This document shows positions 9,662-17,059 of a stretch of 49,790 bases of DNA, in pieces. The DNA is taken from positions 1-49,790 of IMG/VR virus record IMGVR_UViG_3300046167_000452, one strand, 5' to 3'. Source of the stretch: a virus. The notes beneath the pieces are model-generated. The model was given only the letters and a program-made list of their open reading frames with translations, did not search any database and was not told where the DNA came from. Both the position numbers and the translations under genes were made by a program. The stretch's first letter is position 1; each line of letters begins with the position of its first letter.

Positions 9662-9934
9662 ATGGCTAAGACTTCTGACTACTATAAAAAGAACCCTGCT
9701 GCACGTAAGCGTCGTCTGAAGCAGCAGGCGAAATATAACAAGACTAAGAAGGCTACAGATAAGCGTGTTGAACTCAACCGTGAGAATCGTAAGCGTGGAA
9801 CATACGGTAACGGTGATGGTAAGGATGTCTCGCATACTAAGTGCGGGACAACCGTCCTAGAGAAAGCATCAACTAACCGTGCGAGAAATCGTGACAAACT
9901 TAAGTGTAACCACAAAAAGAAAAAGAAGAAATGA
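9662..9934 (+). CDS. small, very basic conserved phage protein
   Basis: 90 residues starting MAKTSDYYKKNPAA and ending in a lysine run. The family (SDYYKKNPxAxxRRLKQQAxYN, later ASTNRARNR) is widespread in cyanophages and usually sits beside an HNH nuclease gene, as here. The high Lys and Arg content suggests nucleic-acid binding, possibly in packaging. The function is not established. Its stop overlaps the next ATG (AAATGA). Confidence 0.65.
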   Translation: MAKTSDYYKKNPAARKRRLKQQAKYNKTKKATDKRVELNRENRKRGTYGNGDGKDVSHTKCGTTVLEKASTNRARNRDKLKCNHKKKKKK

Positions 9935-10302
9935 CACCACTACTTCCTACCTCTGACCACTACCTTTACAACCTAATAGCAATGACAAGCCCCGAAGCTA
10001 AACGCCTTTGGAGGCGTGCGATCAAAGAACACTTTGGTCAGACTTGTGTGTATTGCGGAAAATCTTATGACATTAATGAACTTACAATCGACCATGTGCA
10101 ACCCCGTAAACGAGGGGGAGAAGATTTGGATAGTAACTGTGTCTGCGCTTGCAGCACATGCAATCAGAGAAAAGGAAGTACCAATTGGCAAGACTGGATG
10201 AGGAATGAGTTTGGACTCAGGCCTCTCCGGGAATACATCATAGAAAAGCATATTTATGGATCTAGGAGACAAGCACCAAACTACGCCACGGGAAGCAACT
10301 AA
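9931..10302 (+). CDS. HNH endonuclease
   Basis: 123 residues, with an in-frame alternative start at 9982 (MTSPEAKRLWRR). All parts of the HNH fold are visible: a first zinc knuckle (CVYCG), the catalytic IDHVQPRKRGGED segment, and a second knuckle with the final N and K (CSTCNQRKGS). HNH nucleases next to terminase genes often take part in phage DNA packaging cleavage, and this one lies about 2 kb upstream of the large terminase. A free-standing homing enzyme is the alternative. Confidence 0.85.
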   Translation: MTPLLPTSDHYLYNLIAMTSPEAKRLWRRAIKEHFGQTCVYCGKSYDINELTIDHVQPRKRGGEDLDSNCVCACSTCNQRKGSTNWQDWMRNEFGLRPLREYIIEKHIYGSRRQAPNYATGSN

Positions 10303-10699
10303 CGATCCCGGTAACGATAATATAAATGCCCTTAAGAATGCACACTTAACTCCTAGAGCTATAAAAGCAATTCAGAAGGGTGTCGATATTAAGAATGAGG
10401 ATTCAACAGAAGACTCAACAACAAATGGGAGGAAGCGTCAAAAGGCTGCTCCTCCCGTTAAAAAGAATAGGGCTTCAGTAAGTACACCGAAGCCTAAATC
10501 AAAGTCTAACGTATCCACGAAGGTACAAGTTAAATCAGGAACGCCATCTAAGGCACCTAGAAAGACTTCTAAGGCCCCTAATAAGCCAGCTAAGTCTATT
10601 CCTACCAAACCGAATTCTAAGCCAGCTGTGAAAGCTTCTGGAGGAGATGCGACTGCATATGTAACTCTACTCGACATGGTTAAAGCAAATGTGGGATAA
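10256..10699 (+). CDS. Lys/Pro/Ser-rich hypothetical protein
   Basis: 147 residues, overlapping the HNH gene by 47 bases. After a short N-terminal segment with possible helices (LTPRAIKAIQKGV), most of the protein is low-complexity Lys-Pro-Ser-Thr sequence (KAPRKTSKAPNKP), so it is probably disordered and basic. It may bind DNA or other virion parts. The long overlap with both neighbours (47 and 11 bases) is compatible with compact phage coding. I do not recognise a family. Confidence 0.5.
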   Translation: MDLGDKHQTTPREATNDPGNDNINALKNAHLTPRAIKAIQKGVDIKNEDSTEDSTTNGRKRQKAAPPVKKNRASVSTPKPKSKSNVSTKVQVKSGTPSKAPRKTSKAPNKPAKSIPTKPNSKPAVKASGGDATAYVTLLDMVKANVG

Positions 10700-11837
10700 A
10701 ATTTTAAAGATTGGAAAGGACTTTGTACAAGGTCAAGTACAAGGTCTAACTATAGCCAAAGACAAAGCACTTAACGAAATTAACTATGGAGTAAATGAAA
10801 TAAAGAAGGGTAATGCAGCCCCGGCTGGACGAGCAATTCATACAGCAACTAGCGGAGCATTTGCACCATTAACTGATGCAATGTACAAACTGGCTGATGG
10901 TGAAGACGCTGTATTAGGACAGATCGGTCAAACAGTTGAAAAGCATACTGGCATACCTTCTCTCGCTACTGAGTTACTTATAGGTGCGGCAATACCAGGT
11001 GCTGGTGAAGCTAAGTCCCTAAGCAGGAAAGCTACCAAAGCAATTATAAACAGAGTACCTGCAGAAACTGTATATGCAGCTGGACGTACACCTAGTCCAG
11101 CAACCTTGAAAAAGATGAAGGCTAGAGATCTTCTAGTCGATAAAAACAAACCACCTGTTAGAGGTTCAGTCAGACCTGCTGATTTCAGAGGTATGAGTGG
11201 TGACATTCAAGGTGGTATTAAAGGTCAACCTATCCGAATGGAAGGCAGACCTGACTACCAAAGTGCAGCAACTGGCTTACCTGAAGGTCAGTTTAACTCT
11301 AAAACTCCTAAACCATTTACTCCACATCACCGTATGGGTATCCAAGATAACCGTGCATTCTTTGAAGGTAAGACTGGCCCAGAGGCAGCTGAACGCCGTC
11401 AACAGTTAGCAGTAGGTGGCTTACATCCTGGTAATAACAGTGCTAACTATGAGCCTATGTTTGATGGTGTTAAATCATCTAAGGCTTCTAAGAAAACAGG
11501 TATCAAAAGTCATGACCATAATGACGTTCATCTAGATGCTGACAAACAACGTAGAGATTGGAATGTCAAGCCAGGTAGCAAAGTTGTTGATGGTAAGAAA
11601 GTAAAAGACAGATCACTAGATACTTTCCACGGTACTCCAATTAAAGACCTACCTAAAGAGCAATCATTAGCACTTCAGTTACAGCTTGGCTGGGCTGATG
11701 AATTAGCTATCGACAAAGTTCAAGGTGCAAGGTTTAAAGCCTTCCAGAAAAAGTATGGTCACCTGCCATATGCAGAACGCCGGAAAATCATTCTTGAACA
11801 ATCTAAAAAATTCGCTAACCTGTCCACTAAGGAATAA
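10689..11837 (+). CDS. hypothetical protein with possible His-Me-finger nuclease-like C-terminal region
   Basis: 382 residues. The N-terminus is an amphipathic helical segment (WDKILKIGKDFVQGQVQG) followed by a small apolar stretch (LATELLIGAAIPGAGEA). From about residue 213 there is a pattern of HHRMG, GGLHPGNNSANYEPMFDG and HDHNDVHLDAD that resembles the H, N and H spacing of beta-beta-alpha-metal (His-Me finger) nucleases in polymorphic toxins and phage proteins. This is only a visual resemblance. The gene is in the late region next to terminase, so it may be a virion or ejected protein. Confidence 0.5.
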   Translation: MWDKILKIGKDFVQGQVQGLTIAKDKALNEINYGVNEIKKGNAAPAGRAIHTATSGAFAPLTDAMYKLADGEDAVLGQIGQTVEKHTGIPSLATELLIGAAIPGAGEAKSLSRKATKAIINRVPAETVYAAGRTPSPATLKKMKARDLLVDKNKPPVRGSVRPADFRGMSGDIQGGIKGQPIRMEGRPDYQSAATGLPEGQFNSKTPKPFTPHHRMGIQDNRAFFEGKTGPEAAERRQQLAVGGLHPGNNSANYEPMFDGVKSSKASKKTGIKSHDHNDVHLDADKQRRDWNVKPGSKVVDGKKVKDRSLDTFHGTPIKDLPKEQSLALQLQLGWADELAIDKVQGARFKAFQKKYGHLPYAERRKIILEQSKKFANLSTKE

Positions 11838-11841
11838 CTAA

Positions 11842-12105
11842 ATGAAAATTAAATACCCAAAGATTAAAGAACTGACTCCAGCGAAGAAACGCAAATTGCA
11901 GAAAGAGCAAGACCATTTACATTCAATGGACAAAGCTGTGGACAGAGCCGCCAAAAGAGCTAATAAACGTGAAAACGATTATCAAGCTGAACGTAAGACA
12001 AAAAAGAAAGCGATCTTACATCCTAAGCGTGTTGTCAACGAAGCTAAGTACGTTGGTAAACGTATTGGTAAAGGATTGAAAAAACTATTCATAAGTAATG
12101 ACTAA
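11842..12105 (+). CDS. small basic hypothetical protein
   Basis: 87 residues, almost wholly helical and Lys-rich (TPAKKRKLQKEQDH, AKRANKRENDYQ, GKRIGKGLKKLFI). It sits between the 382-residue protein and the terminase and overlaps the terminase start by 8 bases (ATG at 12098). A nucleic-acid-binding or packaging-associated role is possible, but no family is recognised. Confidence 0.55.
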   Translation: MKIKYPKIKELTPAKKRKLQKEQDHLHSMDKAVDRAAKRANKRENDYQAERKTKKKAILHPKRVVNEAKYVGKRIGKGLKKLFISND

Positions 12106-13493
12106 CACCCTTGAATTAATGAAGGGTGATTTCAAGATCTTTCTCCAAGGCACTTTGGGGTCAGCTTGATCTCCCTTCTCCTACCAGAGCACAATATGCA
12201 ATTGCAGACTATCTTCAACATGGGCCTAAACGTCTACAAATATCGGCTTTCCGTGGTGTTGGAAAAAGCTGGATCACAGGAGCCTTCGTCCTTTGGACGC
12301 TTTTCAATAACGCTGAAAAGAAAATCATGATCATCTCAGCTTCTAAAGAACGGGCAGACAACATGTCTATCTTCCTACAGAAGCTGATTATTGAAACACC
12401 TTGGCTAAAACACTTACAACCTAATGATGAAGGTGGACGTTGGTCTCGTATCTCATTTGACGTTAAGTGTTCACCTCACCAAGCACCGTCCGTGAAATCA
12501 GTAGGAATCACAGGTCAGCTGACTGGATCCCGTGCTGACTTAATGATCCTTGATGACATTGAAGTTCCTGGTAACTCAATGACTGAACTGATGCGTGAGA
12601 AGCTCCTTCAACTCTGTACAGAAGCTGAATCTATCCTCACACCAAAAGAAGACAGTCGAATTATGTACCTCGGTACTCCCCAAACTGTCTTTACTGTCTA
12701 CAAGAAACTAGCTGAACGTTCCTACAGACCATTCGTGTGGCCAGCACGCATGCCTAAGAACATCACCCAATACGCTAATACTCTCGCACCTCAACTCCTA
12801 GAAGACATAGAACATGGTGCTGAGTCCTGGTCCGTAACTGACCCTGATCGATTTGATGAAGATGACCTTATTGACCGCGAAGCCTCTATGGGCCGTAGCA
12901 ACTTTATGTTGCAGTTTATGCTGGACACCAGCCTTAGCGATGCAGAGAAGTTCCCCCTTAAAGCAGCCGATCTCATCGTCACTAGTGTCAACCCAAAAGA
13001 AGCCCCAGAACACATCGTCTGGTGTTCGGATCCCAGTAACGTTATCAAAGACCTCCCAACTGTTGGCTTACCTGGAGATTATTTCTACAGTCCAATGTCA
13101 ATCGGAGGAGATTGGGATTCCTACACAGAAACAATCTGCTCTATTGATCCATCGGGTCGAGGAACAGATGAAACAGCTGCAGCTTATATCTCCCAGCGAA
13201 ACGGTTTCCTGTACTTGCACGAAATGCGAGCTTACAGAGACGGGTATAGTGATAACACTCTTCTAGATATCCTTAAAGGTTGTAAGAAGTTTGGTGTTAC
13301 TAAACTCCTAATTGAGACAAACTTCGGTGATGGTATCGTTGGTGAGCTATTTAAGAAGCACCTACAACAAACTAAACAAGCTATAGACATCGAAGAGGTA
13401 CGAGCTAACGTTCGTAAAGAAGACCGTATCATTGATGCCCTTAGAACCTGTTATGAACCAACACAGATTGGTCGTAGACAGAAAGATTGTTGA
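12098..13493 (+). CDS. terminase large subunit, N-terminal part (frameshifted)
   Basis: ATPase part of the T7 gp19-type packaging motor. The likely true start is ATG 12098 (MTNTLELMKGDFK), but that frame runs into a stop after 23 codons. One surplus G at 12149-12150 separates it from the main frame (LWGQLDLPSPTRAQYA), which otherwise has only a GTG at 12126. A Walker A-like motif (FRGVGKS), a Walker B (LMILDDIE) and the first nuclease acidic motif (DPSGRGTDET) are present. The frame fails again at about 13443. The enzyme translocates and cuts concatemeric DNA at the portal. Both breaks look like one-base insertions in the sequence. Confidence 0.85.
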
Positions 13494-13833
13494 ATGGGAC
13501 TTTAACTCTAATCCTGATGCTGCTCCAGAAGAACGTCTCCTCTACATGCTCTTCTACCAAATGTCACGTATGTGTCGTGAGAAAGGTGCAGTTAAGCATG
13601 ATGACAGATTAGACTGCCTTGCACAAGGCGTTAAGTACTACACAGACGCTATGTCTATCTCAGCTTATGAGATGTCTAAACTACAAAGACGTGAAGACTG
13701 GGCTGATATACAGGAAGCCTTCCTTGATGACCCTGTTCAAGCTACTAATCATATGGTCTTAGGCTTTAGTTTAAGCCAACGAAAACAAGCAAGACACCTT
13801 AAAGGTAAAAGTTCAGTCCCCACCTGGACTTAG
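13432..13833 (+). CDS. terminase large subunit, C-terminal part (frameshifted)
   Basis: Continuation of the large terminase. Real homology begins around base 13444 (LEPVMNQHRLVVDRKIVEWD), and the ATG at 13432 is incidental. It includes the last nuclease-domain acidic cluster (VKHDDRLDCLAQG) and the C-terminal tail that contacts the portal. It joins the upstream frame if one base near 13443 is dropped (the CTTAGAA context). As written, neither fragment would make a complete nuclease. A strong terminator follows about 50 bases after the stop. Confidence 0.85.
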   Translation: MMPLEPVMNQHRLVVDRKIVEWDFNSNPDAAPEERLLYMLFYQMSRMCREKGAVKHDDRLDCLAQGVKYYTDAMSISAYEMSKLQRREDWADIQEAFLDDPVQATNHMVLGFSLSQRKQARHLKGKSSVPTWT

Positions 13834-13835
13834 GC

Positions 13836-13856
13836 AGATCACCACCCTATACAGGG
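13836..13856 (+). repeat. 21-bp exact direct repeat, copy 1 (copy 2 at 20681-20701)
   Basis: The 21-base string starting AGATCACCACC and ending CTATACAGGG occurs just after the terminase stop and again inside the RNA polymerase gene, in the same orientation. A chance match of this length in 50 kb is very unlikely. This noncoding copy also forms a 7-bp inverted repeat (CCACCCT and AGGGTGG) with the following bases. Confidence 0.8.
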
Positions 13857-13884
13857 GAGGGAAGGGTGGACCCGAACCTGTGCC

Positions 13885-13925
13885 GAAGGAAGGAACTCGT
13901 GTCTAACGACACTCCTTCCTTCTTT
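13885..13925 (+). terminator. strong intrinsic terminator after the terminase gene
   Basis: A 10-bp perfect stem (GAAGGAAGGA with TCCTTCCTTC) encloses a second 5-bp stem (GTGTC with GACAC) and is followed by a short T run. It sits at the end of the late transcription unit. Confidence 0.8.
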
Positions 13926-14074
13926 ACTAAGACATCCTTGAATGATGTCATCTTAAGTACTACTACTAACTACTAACTACTGAATCCAGTGAAACCCTGG
14001 GAAGACCGCCAATCCATCACGGAACGAAGTGGAGTCTCTCTCCCCCTGTTTCTACTTATACTATTACCCCACCT

Positions 14075-14353
14075 ATGAAGATACAAGAGTTTGAACTGAA
14101 TACTCAATACATGAGGTACGAATATCACCGTGTTAGAGAAGGACCAAACTATTTTGTCAGTTACTATAAAAATTCCTCAAGACTTCACTATGACCCTAAA
14201 AACTGTTGGCGTACTCTTGGTACTGCTAAGTTCACTGATACTGGTAAAGCTCTCAAAGAATGGTGTCTCCTGATGGATGATACCTACGGGGAAGAGCAGA
14301 AAGAGGGTTATGCTGATAATTCCTTTGCTAATGAGACTAAGATGGTCACATGA
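14075..14353 (+). CDS. small hypothetical protein
   Basis: 92 residues starting MKIQEFELNTQ, with several aromatic residues (YMRYEYHRV, YFVSYYKN), flanked by the terminase terminator and another hairpin that begins at its own stop codon. It looks like a free-standing unit at the late/early boundary. I do not recognise a family. Good hairpin boundaries and codon use like its neighbours support a real gene. Confidence 0.5.
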   Translation: MKIQEFELNTQYMRYEYHRVREGPNYFVSYYKNSSRLHYDPKNCWRTLGTAKFTDTGKALKEWCLLMDDTYGEEQKEGYADNSFANETKMVT

Positions 14354-14391
14354 AGCGTTTAAACAGGGCTAATCGCTTCATCCTTTAAATT
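14351..14391 (+). terminator. stem-loop after the 92-residue ORF
   Basis: A 7-bp perfect stem (TGAAGCG with CGCTTCA) with a 16-base loop overlaps the stop codon and is followed by an AT-rich tail ending in TTTT. It is a probable weak intrinsic terminator. Confidence 0.5.
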
Positions 14392-14525
14392 TTGGCAGAA
14401 ATGTCTGAAGCCTATCCGCTATTGGAGCTGGGAATATTTACCCCCCGGTGGGGGTGTTACTTTGCTCGCCAGTTGATTGGATTGAGAATCTAATCGATTC
14501 ATCTTATTTTTTCGTTGATATCGTG

Positions 14526-14571
14526 ATTTATTCTTGATTTATTCTCAATAAACACTATTTATTCTCAATAA
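14526..14571 (+). repeat. AT-rich direct repeats (iteron-like)
   Basis: The 15-mer ATTTATTCTCAATAA occurs twice (14537-14551, 14557-14571), and a partial copy of its first 9 bases occurs at 14526-14534. The spacing between the two full copies is 20 bases. Confidence 0.7.
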
Positions 14572-14837
14572 CTCTCTAAATCTCACAACATCTGTCCGCA
14601 ATTAATATTATCTATGATTAAGAATAGAAGACAATACTAATTCATATCAACAATGTAATACTATCACCTACTCACTGTGTATTAATATCACACTCACACT
14701 CATAGCATTAGTAACAGACAACACCCTCAATACATTTAGTGCGAGCTACTCGCTCACTAACACTGCATAGCCACACCATAACCACAGCTTATCAGTACAC
14801 ATAAGCACAGCTCATCTAACAATAGGTATTTATACTC

Positions 14838-14866
14838 TATCCAAAACCTGTGCAACCATGTATATT
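14838..14866 (+). promoter_or_regulatory. sigma70-like early promoter P1 (weaker -35)
   Basis: TATATT at 14861-14866 as -10, with a TATCCA -35 candidate 17 bases upstream. The spacer shares AAACCTGT and the downstream TATATTA with the stronger promoter at 14988, so the two look like related duplicates. Confidence 0.45.
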
Positions 14867-14987
14867 AGAACAGTGGAGGAAAGGAGGCGAGAACCCCACT
14901 CGCTAAACCACCAACACCATCGTAACTCAGTAGAACTGGAAACCAGAGTCGAACTGTTACAACATTGTTAAGAAGCCACCAAGGCAC

Positions 14988-15016
14988 TTGACAAAACCTG
15001 TCCACCCTGCTATATT
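14988..15016 (+). promoter_or_regulatory. strong sigma70-like early promoter P2
   Basis: Consensus TTGACA at 14988-14993 and TATATT at 15011-15016 with an ideal 17-base spacer. It points toward the early genes and is the best candidate for host-RNA-polymerase early transcription. Confidence 0.75.
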
Positions 15017-15029
15017 AATAGGGTAGACA
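14999..15029 (+). promoter_or_regulatory. dyad operator overlapping promoter P2
   Basis: TGTCCACCCT and AGGGTAGACA form a 10-base inverted repeat (9 of 10 matching) centred on the -10 box. A bound repressor here would block polymerase. Confidence 0.55.
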
Positions 15030-15158
15030 AAAAACAAGTTCATCGGGTTCTTTAATTAGAACACATCGTAGTTAACAACTGCGACTCACCAGAGGTAACC
15101 CTGTCCTGGGAGATGAATGAATAACAACCCAAGTTCGTATCGGGGAGTTAGTGCAATC

Positions 15159-15183
15159 TTATAGTGAACACAACTCACTATAA
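15159..15183 (+). promoter_or_regulatory. 9-bp stem-loop in the early leader
   Basis: TTATAGTGA and TCACTATAA form a perfect 9-bp stem with a 7-base loop, about 40 bases before the first early ORF. It may be an RNA processing site, a leader hairpin or a protein-binding dyad. Confidence 0.5.
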
Positions 15184-15200
15184 ACCCTTGTGATTATTAT

Positions 15201-15214
15201 ATTCACACACATCA
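15201..15214 (+). repeat. ATTCACACACATCA leader motif, first of about nine copies
   Basis: The same 13-14 base A/C-rich motif recurs just upstream of early starts: exact at 15201, 15479 and 16374, one base short at 16670, and variants at 15868, 17092, 17594, 18451 and 19837. Where an ATG follows, it is usually 2-15 bases away, and only a few of these starts have a Shine-Dalgarno sequence. Confidence 0.75.
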
Positions 15215-15221
15215 AATCATT

Positions 15222-15395
15222 ATGGCAATGTATAACCCATGTGTAACTAAAAGAAGCTCTCGCCCTATCACTGAAGTAAAAGTTCAGGGTGGCAAAAAGA
15301 GACATGGTTCACATCGTTCTACAATCATTGGTAAGTATCAGTTTAAAACTAAACCTGTTACTAACTTAAACCAGCCTGGTATTATCTGGCAATAA
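15222..15395 (+). CDS. small early hypothetical protein (57 aa)
   Basis: An ATG seven bases after the early leader motif opens a 57-residue frame (MAMYNPCVTKRSSRPITE) ending at TAA 15395. It is basic and Ser/Thr-rich (GGKKRHGSHRST). The leader motif, the start position and the hairpin terminator shortly after the stop argue for a real gene despite its small size. It would be the first product of the early transcript. No family is recognised. Confidence 0.55.
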   Translation: MAMYNPCVTKRSSRPITEVKVQGGKKRHGSHRSTIIGKYQFKTKPVTNLNQPGIIWQ

Positions 15396-15428
15396 GCCAC
15401 CTATCCACCTGGCTATATTCTTTCAACT

Positions 15429-15450
15429 AACTATCACATGTTGATAGTTT
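15429..15450 (+). terminator. stem-loop between early genes
   Basis: AACTATCA and TGATAGTT make an 8-bp perfect stem with a 5-base loop, followed by T residues. A second small hairpin (TGAAGG with CCTTCA) lies just downstream. Confidence 0.55.
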
Positions 15451-15494
15451 TCTGAAGGATTATCCCTTCATTCTTTACATTCACACACATCACT

Positions 15495-15794
15495 ATGTTC
15501 AACTTTACTATCACTCGTTCATCATCATCTATCGTTGCAGTTAACTGTCAACTATCATCTGGCTTTGTCCTTGTTACATTCAAGAGTGGTAAAACCTACT
15601 CTTACACTAATGTTAGCAAGCGAGCTATCATTCAACTCTGGTTAGATTATGCATTCACCACTGAGAACATCTCACTTGGTTTCTGGGTTAATAACAACTG
15701 CATTCGTCCTAATCGTGTTCGTTATGCAAATGTAACTGGCTTGGTTGATTACTATGGTTCACCTGAGAACTACTTTGCATCTGCAACTGTTTGA
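15495..15794 (+). CDS. KTSC-domain-like early protein
   Basis: 99 residues. The pattern (SIVAVNCQLSSGFVLVTF, then SGKTYSYTNVSKRAI, then SLGFWVNNNC) fits the KTSC fold, a small beta domain in which strands present LxVxFxxGxxYxYxxV. KTSC proteins are common in phages and usually of unknown role, sometimes linked to nucleic-acid processing. The exact leader motif ends two bases before the ATG. A second, more divergent KTSC-like gene lies at 16815. Two hairpins follow the stop. Confidence 0.65.
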   Translation: MFNFTITRSSSSIVAVNCQLSSGFVLVTFKSGKTYSYTNVSKRAIIQLWLDYAFTTENISLGFWVNNNCIRPNRVRYANVTGLVDYYGSPENYFASATV

Positions 15795-15801
15795 TAACCT
15801 A

Positions 15802-15851
15802 GAGTTCGTTCTAGAACTCACTTATCCACCTGGGTAGTTTAACACCTACCC
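15802..15851 (+). promoter_or_regulatory. paired hairpins after the KTSC gene
   Basis: GAGTTC/GAACTC (15802-15819) and GGGTAG/CTACCC (15832-15851) are two perfect 6-bp stems in the intergenic gap. The second is followed by TTTCT. They may act as an attenuator, a terminator or a processing site. Confidence 0.45.
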
Positions 15852-15885
15852 TTTCTCACTAAATAACATTCACACTCATTCACCT

Positions 15886-16374
15886 ATGTCTAACAACACT
15901 CTACTAACTGGCTCTATCCGTGAGCAATACATTGCAATGCGATTCAAAAACAATGAGCCTAGCAATGTTGATGTAAACAACCTCTCTGATTCATTTATGA
16001 AAGAACAACTTGATTATGATGCTTGGTATGAATCCAAGCCTCTAGAATATCAGCTCTTCATTGATACAATTGCAGAGCGAACTAACTTCATCATTGATGA
16101 GGCAGATTATGATACCTTCATCGAAGAGTTAGCTAACTATGGTATCAACGATGTTTCTGATTTCGAAGATGCATTCAATGGAGAATGTGAGGGTTATGGT
16201 GAGCGAGTATTCGCTGAGTTTAGTGAAGAACTAGTTGAATCATGTGGTTACACTATTGAACCAGAATTCATTGCCAATTGTATTGATTGGGAATTAGTTT
16301 GGTATTCTGCACTTCGTTATGATTATCAAGCGATTGAGTTCAAAGGTAACACCTACTTCTTCCACAATATCTAA
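15886..16374 (+). CDS. ArdA-like antirestriction protein
   Basis: 162 residues and very acidic. The order DFEDAFNGECEGYGERVFAEFSEE, then a C-terminal segment with EPEFIANCIDWELVW and YDYQAIEFKGNTYFF, follows the ArdA pattern (EAFxGxY, FAEE, IPxxLxxYIDxExxxR, FxxxxGxYxVF). ArdA proteins mimic bent DNA and block type I restriction enzymes. T7 places a different DNA mimic, Ocr, first among its early genes, so the location fits. It starts after a variant of the early leader motif. I am fairly sure of the family by eye, less sure of activity. Confidence 0.65.
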   Translation: MSNNTLLTGSIREQYIAMRFKNNEPSNVDVNNLSDSFMKEQLDYDAWYESKPLEYQLFIDTIAERTNFIIDEADYDTFIEELANYGINDVSDFEDAFNGECEGYGERVFAEFSEELVESCGYTIEPEFIANCIDWELVWYSALRYDYQAIEFKGNTYFFHNI

Positions 16375-16404
16375 TTCACACACATCATTCACCCGGAGTT
16401 TCTT

Positions 16405-16668
16405 ATGACTACTGCCTATTGCTTATCTTATGAGTACCTTGACTATTCACATCGTGATGAAGTAGATACAAGCACAGATAAAGCTGCTATTCTTAAACAA
16501 TACAACTCATTCGTTGCTGAGTGTAGAGAAGCGGATGATTTCGATGAAATTGATTACATTAGTGTAGAAGAAGTTATTGTAGAACTAAACGAAGATGGTT
16601 CAATTGATGATATCATTGATTATGGTGATGTTATTGCTGAAACTCAATTCGTAGAACCTGGTGAATAA
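16405..16668 (+). CDS. small, highly acidic early protein
   Basis: 87 residues with a strong excess of Asp and Glu (READDFDEIDYISVEEVIVELNED is representative of the second half). Such a charge suggests a DNA-mimic or inhibitor, and it follows an ArdA-like gene, but I see no family signature. The exact early leader motif lies upstream at 16374-16387, with a GGAG sequence closer to the ATG. Confidence 0.55.
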   Translation: MTTAYCLSYEYLDYSHRDEVDTSTDKAAILKQYNSFVAECREADDFDEIDYISVEEVIVELNEDGSIDDIIDYGDVIAETQFVEPGE

Positions 16669-16703
16669 CATTCACACACATCGGAGTTAATTACTCCTTC
16701 CCT

Positions 16704-16775
16704 GGGCTATTAGTGAAACGGTTATCACAACACTCTGTCTAAGTGTAAGTAGCAGTTCGATTCTGCTATAGCTCG
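16704..16775 (+). tRNA. tRNA-like gene, probable tRNA-Asp (anticodon GTC)
   Basis: A full cloverleaf folds by eye: acceptor GGGCTAT with ATAGCTC (one G-T pair), D stem GTGA/TCAC with a GG-containing loop, anticodon stem ACACT/AGTGT with loop CTGTCTA (T33, anticodon GTC), a 4-base variable region, and T stem AGCAG/CTGCT with loop TTCGATT. The base after the acceptor is G, the usual discriminator for Asp. CCA is not encoded. The T at position 37 is unusual. It lies between two early genes, directly upstream of a KTSC-like ORF. Confidence 0.7.
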
Positions 16776-16814
16776 TTGACACAATCCCGTGTCATTCTAT
16801 CCAAGTTAAATAAC

Positions 16815-17042
16815 ATGTTCTTGAACGTAAACATCAGCCCAGTATCATCCTCAGTTGCAGACTTGCGACTCAATGCAGTTACTAACCAAGCATTGGTTAA
16901 GTATCAAGGCTCTGAGAATGTGTACCTCTATGATAATGTATCGTTCGATGCTATCTTAGATTTTGTCACTGGTGAATTCGAGTCAGTTGGTAAGTTTGTC
17001 AATGCATATTGCAAGCCTATGATGACAACAATCTGCAAGTGA
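16815..17042 (+). CDS. second KTSC-like early protein
   Basis: 75 residues from ATG 16815. An upstream TTG frame exists at 16776, but it would begin on the base after the tRNA. The pattern (LRLNAVTNQALVKYQG, VYLYDNVSFDAILDF, SVGKFVNAY) resembles the KTSC gene at 15495. A strong terminator lies 18 bases after the stop, so the tRNA and this gene may close one early unit. Confidence 0.6.
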   Translation: MFLNVNISPVSSSVADLRLNAVTNQALVKYQGSENVYLYDNVSFDAILDFVTGEFESVGKFVNAYCKPMMTTICK

Positions 17043-17059
17043 TTTCCTCACTAAATATA

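Larger units (their letters stand above)
14392..15221 (+). other. long noncoding region, probable genome-end / early control region
   Basis: About 830 bases without a convincing gene, between the last late gene and the first early gene. It holds a GC hairpin (14440-14455, ACCCCC with GGGGGT), AT-rich direct repeats, two sigma70-like promoters and several inverted repeats. In T7-like phages the terminal redundancy lies here, between terminase and the early genes. The exact ends cannot be seen from one collapsed copy. Confidence 0.5.

Noticed and set aside
13432-13450. Programmed +1 frameshift in the large terminase (CTTAGAA)
   Set aside because: The gene has a second independent break at 12149, and many other genes show similar one-base errors, so a sequencing artefact is the simpler explanation.
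14900-15200. Additional tRNA genes in the early leader (for example around GTTCGTATC at 15133)
   Set aside because: No T-stem, anticodon stem or acceptor stem could be paired around it.
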